From Phaeacidiphilus oryzae TH49 (GTDB lineage: Bacteria; Actinomycetota; Actinomycetes; Streptomycetales; Streptomycetaceae): 64,000 nt of DNA. The notes under the pieces were generated by a model that made no database searches, had not been told where the DNA came from, and saw nothing but the letters and a program-made list of their open reading frames with translations. Shown one piece after another: positions 1-6,779 of the stretch. Location: positions 5,351,801 through 5,415,800 of the forward strand of contig NZ_JQMQ01000005.1 of the NCBI RefSeq assembly GCF_000744815.1. The letters are read 5' to 3'. The first letter of the stretch is position 1. Each line of letters starts with the position of its first letter. Made by a program: the position numbers and the translations under genes.

Positions 1-30
1 ACCGGCTGACGACCACCGTCCGGGACCGCT

Positions 31-60
31 CCGCCCCGCCCCGCCTCCGGGGCGGGGCGG
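31..60. terminator. GC-rich hairpin, probable terminator of an upstream gene
   Basis: A perfect 12-bp inverted repeat (31-42 with 49-60) closes a 6-nt loop. There is no T tract, as is usual for high-GC actinomycete terminators. It lies just ahead of the first complete gene, so it probably ends a gene outside the window. Confidence 0.5.
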
Positions 61-97
61 GACCCCAACCGCAAGACCACCATCTGGAGAGATAGTC

Positions 98-1312
98 GTG
101 CCTGTTGCACTCATAGCCTTGGCTCTGGGCGCTTTCGGAATCGGGACCACCGAATTCGTCGTCGTCGGGATTCTCCCCGAGGTCGCCAAGGACACCGGTG
201 TCACCATTCCGGCCGCCGGGATGCTGGTGACCGGTTACGCCCTCGGGGTGGTGATCGGCGCACCGATCATGACCGTGCTGGGCAACCGCCTGCCGCGGAA
301 GACGATGCTCCTCTCGCTCATGGCGATCTTCGTCGTGGGCAACGCGCTGTGCGCGGTCGCGCCCGGCTTCCCCGTCCTGCTGGTGGGGCGGCTGGTGGCG
401 GCGCTCTGCCAGGGCGCGTTCTTCGGGATCGGCTCCGTGGTGGCCGCCGACCTCGTCGCGCCGGAGCGCAAGGCCGCCGCGCTCTCCATGATGTTCGGCG
501 GCCTGACCCTGGCCAATGTGCTCGGGGTGCCGCTGGGCACCGCGCTGGGCCAGTGGACCGGCTGGCGCTCCACCTTCGGCTTCGTCGCGGGGCTCGGGGT
601 GCTGGCGATGGTCGGGATCGCCGCCCTGGTGCCGCGCGGAGGGCGGTCCGAGCGGACCGACCTGCGGGCCCAGATCGCGGTCTTCCGGCGCAGCCGGGTC
701 TGGCTCGCGCTGGCCTGCACCGCCTTCGGGTTCGGCGGCGTCTTCGCCGCCTTCACCTACGTCACCCCGATGCTCACCGGCGTCGCCGGGTTCTCCAACG
801 GCGCGGTCTCCTGGCTGCTGGTGATCTTCGGCGTGGGGCTGTGCGTGGGCAACGTGGTCGGCGGCCGCTCCGCGGACCGGGCCCTGATGCCCTCGACCTA
901 CGCGGTCCTCGGCTCGCTGGTGGCGGTGCTGGTGCTGTTCGCGGTCCTGCTGCACTGGCAGATCGCGGCGGCGATCACCCTCTTCGTCTTCGGCATGGTC
1001 GGCTTCGCCACGGTGCCGCTGCTGCAGAGCCGGGTCCTCCAGCAGGCCTCGGACGCCCCCGCGCTCGCCTCGGCGGCCAACATCTCGGCGTTCAACATCG
1101 GCAACGCGGTGGGCGCCGCCGTCTCCGGCTGGGCGCTGGCCGCGGGCTGGAACACCGTCTCGCCGAACCTGATCGGGGCGGCGTTCACCGCCGTCGCCCT
1201 GGTGCTGGCCGTGGTCAGCGGCCGGCTCGACCGCCGGGAGCTCGCCCTGGGCCCCGAGGCCGAGCGGATTCCGGAACAGGCCGAGGCGCTGAGCAATCCA
1301 GAAATCGGTTGA
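98..1312 (+). CDS. MFS transporter, DHA1 (drug:H+ antiporter) type
   Basis: A 404-residue, 12-helix major facilitator in the inner membrane. Helix 1 carries the GTTEFVVVGILPEV signature of the AraJ/CmlR-like DHA1 exporters. The helix 2-3 loop has the expected basic motif (GNRLPRKTML), and helix 5 is Gly-rich (LANVLGVPLGT). This family exports sugars, chloramphenicol-like drugs or other small molecules by proton antiport; the substrate cannot be read from sequence. The GTG start is supported by GGAGAG at about 86-91. The next MFS gene follows after 66 bp on the same strand, so the two may be cotranscribed. The last 30 residues are a charged cytoplasmic tail. Confidence 0.9.
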   Translation: MPVALIALALGAFGIGTTEFVVVGILPEVAKDTGVTIPAAGMLVTGYALGVVIGAPIMTVLGNRLPRKTMLLSLMAIFVVGNALCAVAPGFPVLLVGRLVAALCQGAFFGIGSVVAADLVAPERKAAALSMMFGGLTLANVLGVPLGTALGQWTGWRSTFGFVAGLGVLAMVGIAALVPRGGRSERTDLRAQIAVFRRSRVWLALACTAFGFGGVFAAFTYVTPMLTGVAGFSNGAVSWLLVIFGVGLCVGNVVGGRSADRALMPSTYAVLGSLVAVLVLFAVLLHWQIAAAITLFVFGMVGFATVPLLQSRVLQQASDAPALASAANISAFNIGNAVGAAVSGWALAAGWNTVSPNLIGAAFTAVALVLAVVSGRLDRRELALGPEAERIPEQAEALSNPEIG

Positions 1313-1378
1313 CCGAGCATTCATCGAATTCGCGGGGCCGGCACGGGCGGTCGGCCCCGCGAGAAGGCAGCGTGCTTT

Positions 1379-2734
1379 ATGGACGACGGTAGACGTATGG
1401 GGAACGCGGCGCTGGCGAAAGCCGGGCGCCGATTGCTTCCGGTGATGGCGGCCTGCTATTTCTTCGCCTATCTGGACCGCACGAATCTCGGCGTGGCCTC
1501 GCTGACCATGAACCACGACGTGGGCCTGTCGCCCGACGCGTACGGGCTGGGGGCGGGGCTGCTCTTCGCCGGCTACGTCCTCCTCGACGTGCCGAGCAAC
1601 CTGATCCTCCACCGGGTGGGCGCCCGGCGCTGGATGTTCCGCATCATGGCCACCTGGGGGATCGTGGCTGCGGCCGGGGCGCTGACCGAGGGGGCGAAGA
1701 GCTTCTACCTGCTGCGGTTCCTGCTGGGGGTGGCGGAGGCCGGGTTCTTCCCCGGGATGATCCTCTACCTCACCTACTGGTTCCCGGCGGACCGGCGGGC
1801 CCGGATCACGGCCCAGTTCATGATCGCGGTGCCGCTCTCCTCGGCGCTGGGCTCCCCGCTGTCCGGACTGATCCTCAGGATGGACGGCCTGGCCGGGCTG
1901 CACGGCTGGCAGTGGCTGTTCATCCTGGAGGGCGTGCCCTCGGTGGCGATGGGCTTCCTGCTGCTCAGGCTGCTTCCCGACCGGCCGGCCGACGCGCGCT
2001 GGCTGACCGGGGAGGAGCGCGCCTGGATCACCGCCAACCTCGCCGAGGACGAGGCCGCTGTCGCCCGGCGGCATCCGCTGACGGTCCGTCAGGCCCTGGT
2101 CGACCGGCGGGTGCTGACCCTCGCGCTGATCTACTTCGCGATCGCGTTCGGCCTGTACGGGCTCGGCTTCTGGATGCCCCAGATCATCAAGGCCAGCCTC
2201 CGTATGAGCAGCGACCTGGACGTCTCGCTGCTGACCGCGGTGCCGTACGTCCTCGGGGCGGCGACCATGGTGCTCTGGGGGCGCCGCTGCGACCGCGGCG
2301 GCCACCGGGTGGCCTTCGCGGCGGCGCCGATGGCGGTCGGCGGGGCCACCCTCGCGGCGTCCGCGGCGCTGACCGGGCTTCCCTGGGTGGGCTACGCCGG
2401 GCTGTGCGTCTGCGCGATGGGGATCATGGCGGCCTTCCCGGCCTTCTGGGCGCTGCCCTCCCGGCTGCTCGCCGGGACGGCGGCGGCCGGCGGCATCGCG
2501 GTGATCAACTCCATCGGGAACATCGCCGGTTTCGTCGGCGCCTACTGGGTCGGCTGGATGACCACCCTCTTCGGCAGCGGCAAGTGGGGGCTGGTGACCA
2601 TCGGCCTGGTGATGCTCCTGGGCGGTGCGCTGCTCCGCGCGCCGCTGCTCCGCCGCCTGGAGCCCGGCCGCGCGCCCGGCGAGCCGCCGGCCCCGACGGG
2701 TGCTGCGGTTCTCGGCCGGCGCTCGGCGTCCTGA
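1379..2734 (+). CDS. MFS transporter, anion:cation symporter (ACS) family
   Basis: A 451-residue, 12-helix MFS protein. The N-terminus (MAACYFFAYLDRTNLGVA) and the helix 4-5 region (RFLLGVAEAGFFPGMILYLTYWFP) are hallmarks of the ACS family, which takes up organic anions such as tartrate, phthalate or hydroxyphenylacetate with a cation. ATG at 1379 is used; an in-frame ATG at 1397 is an equally short alternative. The gene ends against a strong hairpin and is convergent with the dehydratase gene. A sugar-acid substrate would fit the neighbouring IlvD/Edd enzyme, but that is inference. Confidence 0.88.
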   Translation: MDDGRRMGNAALAKAGRRLLPVMAACYFFAYLDRTNLGVASLTMNHDVGLSPDAYGLGAGLLFAGYVLLDVPSNLILHRVGARRWMFRIMATWGIVAAAGALTEGAKSFYLLRFLLGVAEAGFFPGMILYLTYWFPADRRARITAQFMIAVPLSSALGSPLSGLILRMDGLAGLHGWQWLFILEGVPSVAMGFLLLRLLPDRPADARWLTGEERAWITANLAEDEAAVARRHPLTVRQALVDRRVLTLALIYFAIAFGLYGLGFWMPQIIKASLRMSSDLDVSLLTAVPYVLGAATMVLWGRRCDRGGHRVAFAAAPMAVGGATLAASAALTGLPWVGYAGLCVCAMGIMAAFPAFWALPSRLLAGTAAAGGIAVINSIGNIAGFVGAYWVGWMTTLFGSGKWGLVTIGLVMLLGGALLRAPLLRRLEPGRAPGEPPAPTGAAVLGRRSAS

Positions 2735-2778
2735 CGCGTCCACGGGACCGGCCTCCTTGAGCCGGCCCCTGCACACGG

Positions 2779-2809
2779 GCGGCCGCCCGGCATTCCGCCG
2801 GGCGGCCGC
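2779..2809. terminator. bidirectional terminator hairpin
   Basis: A perfect 13-bp stem (2779-2791 with 2797-2809) with the 5-nt loop ATTCC lies between the convergent ends of the MFS gene and the dehydratase gene. Position and symmetry suit termination from both sides. Confidence 0.75.
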
Positions 2810-2846
2810 GCGTTCGCGTTCGTGTTCGTCCCGCCGGGGGCGGGGG

Positions 2847-4607
2847 CTACTCGGGGAGGCCGTCCGAGAAGCCGCCGCCCTGCAGCGGGAGGCGGGCGCT
2901 GGCCCGCATCCGGCGCAGCAGGCGGGCGCTGACCGGGCGGATCCGCGGATGGATCCCGCCGTTGCCGTCGGTCTCGGCCTGCCAGCGGGCGCGGCGCTCC
3001 TCGGCGGTGGCCGGGTCGTCGAGCTCGGTGCAGTCCAGGGTGTCCTGGTTGACGTCCACCACGATGGTGTCGCCGTCCTCGATCAGGGCGATCGGACCGC
3101 CCTGCGCCGCCTCGGGCGAGACATGGCCGATGACCAGCCCGACCGAGCCGCCGGAGAAGCGGGCGTCGGTCATCAGCGCGATGGTGATGCCGCGCTGCCG
3201 GCAGAGCGCGGTGATCCGCGAGGTCGGGTCCAGCATCTCCGGCATGCCCGGCGCTCCGCGCGGCCCCTCGTAGCGGATCACCACCATGTCGCGGTCCTGG
3301 AACTCCTCCGGGGCCGAGGTCAGGGCGTCGAGGAGGGCCTGCTCGCTGTCGAAGACCCGGGCGCGGCCGACGAACCGGCCGTCCTCCATGCCGCTCTCGA
3401 CCCCCGCCAGCTTGATCACGGCGCCGCCCTCGGGGGCGAGGTTGCCGCGGAGCAGCCGCAGGCCGCCGGTCGGCTTGAACGGGGCCGACAGCGGGTGGAT
3501 GACGTCCCCGTCCGGGGCCGGCGGGTCCAGCCGCGCGACCTGCTCGGCGAGGGTCTCGCCGGTGCAGGTGAGGCAGCTGCCGTCGAGCATCCCGGCGGCG
3601 AGCAGCTCGTTGACGATGACCGGCAGGCCGCCCTTGGCGTCGATGTCCACCATCGAGTACCGGCCGAACGGCCAGGCGTTGACCAGCACCGGCAGCCGGC
3701 GGGACATCCGGTTGAACTCGTCCTGGCTGATCACCTCGCGCCAGAAGTCGATGCCGGCGGCGCGGGCCAGCTCGGGCGCGTGGAGGACGACGTTGGTGGA
3801 GCCGCCCATCGCGATGGCCACCAGGGTGGCGTTGCGCAGCGCGGCCGGAGTGACGATGTCCCGCGGCCGGATGCCGCGCTCGGTGAGCAGCTGCAGCACG
3901 TCGAGCAGCTGCCCGGGGAACTCCTTGATCCGGCGCGGGTCCTCGGAGGCCGGGCTCACCATGTGCAGCGGCTCCATGCCGCAGGTCGCGATGAACGACT
4001 GCATGGTGTTGTAGGTGAACATCCCGCCGCAGCTGCCGTGGCCCGGCGAGGCCTCCAGGGCCACCCGCCGCCGCTCGTCCGGCTCCGCCGCGGCCGCCTG
4101 GAAGCAGGTGATGATGTCGATCCGCTCGCCGGTACGGGAGTCGACGCCCGGACGGATCGAGCCGTCGGACATGATCACCGCCGGGACGTTCCGCTCAAGC
4201 AGCGCCGCGAGGGTGCCGACCGGCGGCTTGTCGCAGGCGACCACGGCGATCGCGCCCCGGACGTCGCTGCCCTCCAGGTGGAGGCAGATGCCGTCGTTGG
4301 TGGTCTCCCGGCCGATCAGCGAATAGCGCATCTGGGGCGTGCCGTTGCGCTGCCCGTCGGAGATGCCTCCGGAGAAGTTGGGCGCGATCACCCGCACCGG
4401 CAGGTCGTCGCCCGCGACCCGGTCGCGCAGCTCGGCCTGGATCGCCTCGACCTTGGCGGGGACGCCGGCGTAGCAGATGCTGTCGCCCAGGTTGCCGATG
4501 ACCCCCCAGGCGGGGCAGTGGATCTTGTCGGGGTCCTGGCCCAGTAGTCGCGCGGTGGCGACCATCTGGGTATCCTGCCCCGGCTTCCATTCCTCCGCAT
4601 CGTGCAC
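2847..4607 (-). CDS. IlvD/Edd-family dehydratase (dihydroxy-acid or sugar-acid dehydratase)
   Basis: A 586-residue Fe-S dehydratase. The three cluster cysteines of the family can be placed at Cys45, Cys125 (motif ACDKPPVG) and Cys193 (GHGSCGGMFTYNTM). The C-terminal half has DARFSGG and the VGLVIGHVSPEA stretch typical of IlvD/Edd. The start is set at GTG 4607 because GGAGG lies 6 nt upstream; the frame stays open further upstream but without protein-like sequence. Members dehydrate 2,3-dihydroxy acids in branched-chain amino acid synthesis or aldonic acids in sugar catabolism. The lone setting beside an organic-anion transporter, with no other ilv genes, hints at a sugar-acid role. This is not certain. 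Confidence 0.85.
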   Translation of the reverse strand: MHDAEEWKPGQDTQMVATARLLGQDPDKIHCPAWGVIGNLGDSICYAGVPAKVEAIQAELRDRVAGDDLPVRVIAPNFSGGISDGQRNGTPQMRYSLIGRETTNDGICLHLEGSDVRGAIAVVACDKPPVGTLAALLERNVPAVIMSDGSIRPGVDSRTGERIDIITCFQAAAAEPDERRRVALEASPGHGSCGGMFTYNTMQSFIATCGMEPLHMVSPASEDPRRIKEFPGQLLDVLQLLTERGIRPRDIVTPAALRNATLVAIAMGGSTNVVLHAPELARAAGIDFWREVISQDEFNRMSRRLPVLVNAWPFGRYSMVDIDAKGGLPVIVNELLAAGMLDGSCLTCTGETLAEQVARLDPPAPDGDVIHPLSAPFKPTGGLRLLRGNLAPEGGAVIKLAGVESGMEDGRFVGRARVFDSEQALLDALTSAPEEFQDRDMVVIRYEGPRGAPGMPEMLDPTSRITALCRQRGITIALMTDARFSGGSVGLVIGHVSPEAAQGGPIALIEDGDTIVVDVNQDTLDCTELDDPATAEERRARWQAETDGNGGIHPRIRPVSARLLRRMRASARLPLQGGGFSDGLPE

Positions 4608-4914
4608 CGTAATCCTCCGTGGCACCCGCCCGATGGTGACATCGGGGCGTCCGAAAATGGGTCCTTCAAGCTGATGCGGAGTCAGTTTAGCAGGGCGCCA
4701 ACTGCCGCTCCGCCGTTGAATTCCGGACCCGTTTCGCCTTTGATTTCCAATACCTGTGCGGGAGTTCGGAACCAGGGCGGGCAGGGCGGAGGCGGTCGCG
4801 TTCGGACCGCCGGCGCCTCGCGGAGGCCGACCGTCCGCCGCGAGGGCGAGGAGGTCGCGGTCCCTCCCGAAGGGCGACCAGGACGCCGTCGTCCTCCTCC
4901 GCCGGGTCGAGGGA
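4608..4914. other. intergenic stretch without a recognisable gene
   Basis: This is the divergent upstream region of the dehydratase gene and of the leader/GNAT operon. It is less GC-rich near 4680-4760 than its surroundings, as expected for promoter DNA. No convincing coding sequence was found on either strand. Confidence 0.6.
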
Positions 4915-4945
4915 TGGACGGGGGTGCCCGCACCGCTGGTAGCCT
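4915..4945 (+). promoter_or_regulatory. candidate promoter of the leader/GNAT/infA/RidA operon
   Basis: A -10 hexamer TAGCCT (4940-4945) suits the actinomycete TAnnnT pattern. A weak -35 (TGGACG, 4915-4920) lies 19 bp upstream. Transcription would start near 4952, about 30 nt before the leader ORF. The assignment rests on pattern only. Confidence 0.4.
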
Positions 4946-4982
4946 GGTCCTGACCGTGGCCCGTTTCGAGGAGGTGAGACCC

Positions 4983-5036
4983 GTGAACGTCGTAACGATG
5001 TGGGTGCTCCCCTCGCCGTCGCGGTCTGGCGATTGA
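4983..5036 (+). CDS. 17-codon leader peptide ORF
   Basis: GTG at 4983 is preceded by a perfect anti-Shine-Dalgarno match, GGAGGTGA (4970-4977), with a 5-nt spacer. This is a far stronger ribosome site than that of the gene behind it. The predicted peptide is MNVVTMWVLPSPSRSGD followed by TGA (5034-5036). The ORF ends 4 nt before a stable hairpin that runs to the GNAT start codon. Size, ribosome site and placement are those of a regulatory leader peptide rather than a functional protein. No run of a single amino acid is present, so the sensed signal is unclear. It could also simply be a small protein. Confidence 0.5.
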   Translation: MNVVTMWVLPSPSRSGD

Positions 5037-5040
5037 CCGA

Positions 5041-5093
5041 GGCGTCGCCGGCGCACCCCGACCCGTCAATCCCGAAGGGTGCGAACCGACGCC
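5041..5093 (+). promoter_or_regulatory. hairpin occluding the GNAT translation start (possible attenuator)
   Basis: Two stacked stems are visible. The outer stem pairs GGCGTCG (5041-5047) with CGACGCC (5087-5093). The inner stem pairs CGCACCC (5052-5058) with GGGTGCG (5077-5083). The structure ends one base before the ATG at 5095. The only purine-rich candidate ribosome site for that gene (GAAGGG, 5074-5079) lies partly in the inner stem. A ribosome on the leader ORF just upstream could alter the folding. The mechanism is inferred from layout only. Confidence 0.5.
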
Positions 5094-5094
5094 T

Positions 5095-5919
5095 ATGAAC
5101 TCTGTGCACACCGCCTCCGGCGTCAGCCGGCGCCTGGTGGTGGTCACCCGCGTCGCGGACCGGCACTGGCATGCGCTGGAGGACGACGAGGTGGTCGGCC
5201 GCGGGGTGGCCGTCCGCCGGCCGGACGGCCGGTACTTCCTCGGCATCGACTCCTGGCACTGCTCGGTCTTCGACCGGCTCGCCGACGCGATGCTGACGGA
5301 TCTGCCCCGGCCGCTGTACACCCTGGTCGACGAGACCGACGACGACCTGGCCGGGCACTGGTGGCGGGCGGGTTTCCGGACCCGCCGCCGCGAGCGGGTG
5401 TGCCTGGTGCCCACCGATCCGCGGGCCAACGGCCTCGGTTCGGCGGCGCCGCCGACCGGCGTGGCGATCCTGCCCGTCGGCGCGGCGCTGGAGGGGCCGC
5501 TGCGCGCGCTCGACCGGGTCGTCCGCGACGAGGTCGAGGCGACCCTCGGCTGGCAGGAGATGCCGGCCGAGGTGCTGCCGCGGCCGGACGGCGGCGCGCT
5601 CGGCGGCCCGGTCGGCGAGCCCGTCGTGGACCCGTCGAGGTACGCGGTCGCCCTGGAGGAGGACGGCCGCTACGCCGGCCTCCTGCGGCTCTCCCCGCTG
5701 CCGCGGCAGCCGCGGCTCGGCCTGATCGCGGTGCGTGCCGACCGGCAGCGCCGCGGGATCGCCCGGGCGCTGCTGGCCGAGGCGCTCGGGGCGGTCCACC
5801 GCTCCGGCGTGCCCGCGGTGTCGGCAGAGGTGAACGAGGCCAACCCGGCGGCGGTGGCGCTCTTCGAGAGCGTCGGCGCCGTGCGCGAGAGCAGCAATCT
5901 GGAACTGGTCGCCCGCTGA
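5095..5919 (+). CDS. GNAT-family N-acetyltransferase
   Basis: A 274-residue protein with a GNAT fold in its C-terminal part. The acetyl-CoA loop is at about residues 208-230 ([18 protein letters not shown], matching R/QxxGxG/A), followed by the usual [18 protein letters not shown] strand-helix. The N-terminal ~110 residues are poorly conserved and may be a second, degenerate GNAT half. It transfers acetyl from acetyl-CoA to an amine; the substrate is unknown. It has no clear free ribosome site and follows a leader ORF and hairpin. It is followed after 44 bp by a second IF-1 gene and then a RidA gene, so a link to translation or stress is possible. Confidence 0.82.
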   Translation: MNSVHTASGVSRRLVVVTRVADRHWHALEDDEVVGRGVAVRRPDGRYFLGIDSWHCSVFDRLADAMLTDLPRPLYTLVDETDDDLAGHWWRAGFRTRRRERVCLVPTDPRANGLGSAAPPTGVAILPVGAALEGPLRALDRVVRDEVEATLGWQEMPAEVLPRPDGGALGGPVGEPVVDPSRYAVALEEDGRYAGLLRLSPLPRQPRLGLIAVRADRQRRGIARALLAEALGAVHRSGVPAVSAEVNEANPAAVALFESVGAVRESSNLELVAR

Positions 5920-5963
5920 CGGCGGCGGCCGAACCGAGAGACCCGACCGAGAGAAGAGGAAAC

Positions 5964-6188
5964 TTGCCGAGAAAAGCAGGCGGCATCGAAGTAGAGGGCA
6001 CCGTCACGGAGTGTCTGCGCAACGCGAACTTCAACGTGGAGCTGGAGAACGGGCACAAGGTGCTGGCCCACATCAGTGGGAAGATCCGGAAGAACTACAT
6101 CAAGATCCTGCCGTTCGACCGGGTGCTGGTCGAGCTCAGCCCGTACGACCTGACCCGGGGCCGGATCATCTACCGCTACCGCAACTGA
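5964..6188 (+). CDS. infA: translation initiation factor IF-1 (paralogue)
   Basis: A 74-residue S1/OB-fold protein. Core IF-1 motifs are present: [23 protein letters not shown] and [20 protein letters not shown]-1 binds the 30S A site and helps IF-2 and IF-3 in initiation. The start is TTG at 5964, behind an AGAGGA site. Residues usually strongly conserved in actinomycete IF-1 differ here (ECLRNANF for [20 protein letters not shown] for MHYIRILPDDRV). It is not in a ribosomal-protein operon, where the main infA normally sits. This makes it a probable second, specialised copy. Confidence 0.88.
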   Translation: MPRKAGGIEVEGTVTECLRNANFNVELENGHKVLAHISGKIRKNYIKILPFDRVLVELSPYDLTRGRIIYRYRN

Positions 6189-6238
6189 CCGCGTCCGGCC
6201 GCGGGCCGGACACTCGACGGAGAGGCAGGGCAGCAGAC

Positions 6239-6649
6239 ATGAGCCGTGCAGTCACCTTGATCCGTTCCGACCGGCTCTCGGACGTGGCCGAGTACGCCTA
6301 CGCGGCGACCGCGCCCGCCGGAGCACGGCTGATCTTCCTGGCCGGCGCCTGCCCGTTGAACGAGGACGGCTCCACGGCGGCGGTGGGCGACTACGCGGGA
6401 CAGGCGGCGAAGGCCGTCGAGAACCTGCGGACCGCCCTGGCCGCCGCCGGCGCCGACCTGCGGGACGTCGTCAACACCCGGGTGCTGGTGGCCTCCTCCC
6501 GGCAGCCGGACCTGGGCGCGGCCTGGCAGGTGGTCCGCGACGCCTTCGGCGACCACGATGTGCCGAGCACCCTGATGGGCGTCACCGTGCTCGGCTACGC
6601 CGACCAGCTCGTCGAGATCGAGGCGGTGGCCGCCGTCCTCGACGACTGA
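6239..6649 (+). CDS. RidA-family (YjgF/UK114) protein
   Basis: A 136-residue protein with the RidA fold signatures FLAGACPLNEDG, GQAAKAVENLRTALAAAGA and DVVNTRVLVAS. RidA enzymes hydrolyse reactive enamines and imines such as 2-aminoacrylate, released by PLP enzymes; some members have been reported to affect translation. The conserved Arg that binds the substrate carboxylate is present in the NTRV strand. It follows the IF-1 gene by 50 bp on the same strand and probably belongs to the same transcript. Confidence 0.88.
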   Translation: MSRAVTLIRSDRLSDVAEYAYAATAPAGARLIFLAGACPLNEDGSTAAVGDYAGQAAKAVENLRTALAAAGADLRDVVNTRVLVASSRQPDLGAAWQVVRDAFGDHDVPSTLMGVTVLGYADQLVEIEAVAAVLDD

Positions 6650-6655
6650 GCGCGC

Positions 6656-6692
6656 GGCCCCGCGGAGGCCGGGTGTCGGCGCCGGCGGGGCC
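6656..6692 (+). terminator. candidate terminator after the RidA gene
   Basis: An 8-bp inverted repeat, GGCCCCGC (6656-6663) with GCGGGGCC (6685-6692), begins 7 nt after the RidA stop codon and would close the GNAT/infA/RidA operon. The loop is long, so confidence is limited. Confidence 0.35.
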
Positions 6693-6779
6693 GGACGGCT
6701 CTGTTCCGCGCCCGGCCGGTGCGCTTCGCTGGAGAGGCGTCAGGAACAAGCGCTCCGGCCGGCGTTCTGGGGAGGCGGC

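Noticed and set aside
4608-5429. N-terminal extension of the dehydratase frame
   Set aside because: The extension is low-complexity and overlaps the leader/GNAT region; a good ribosome site marks the GTG at 4607.
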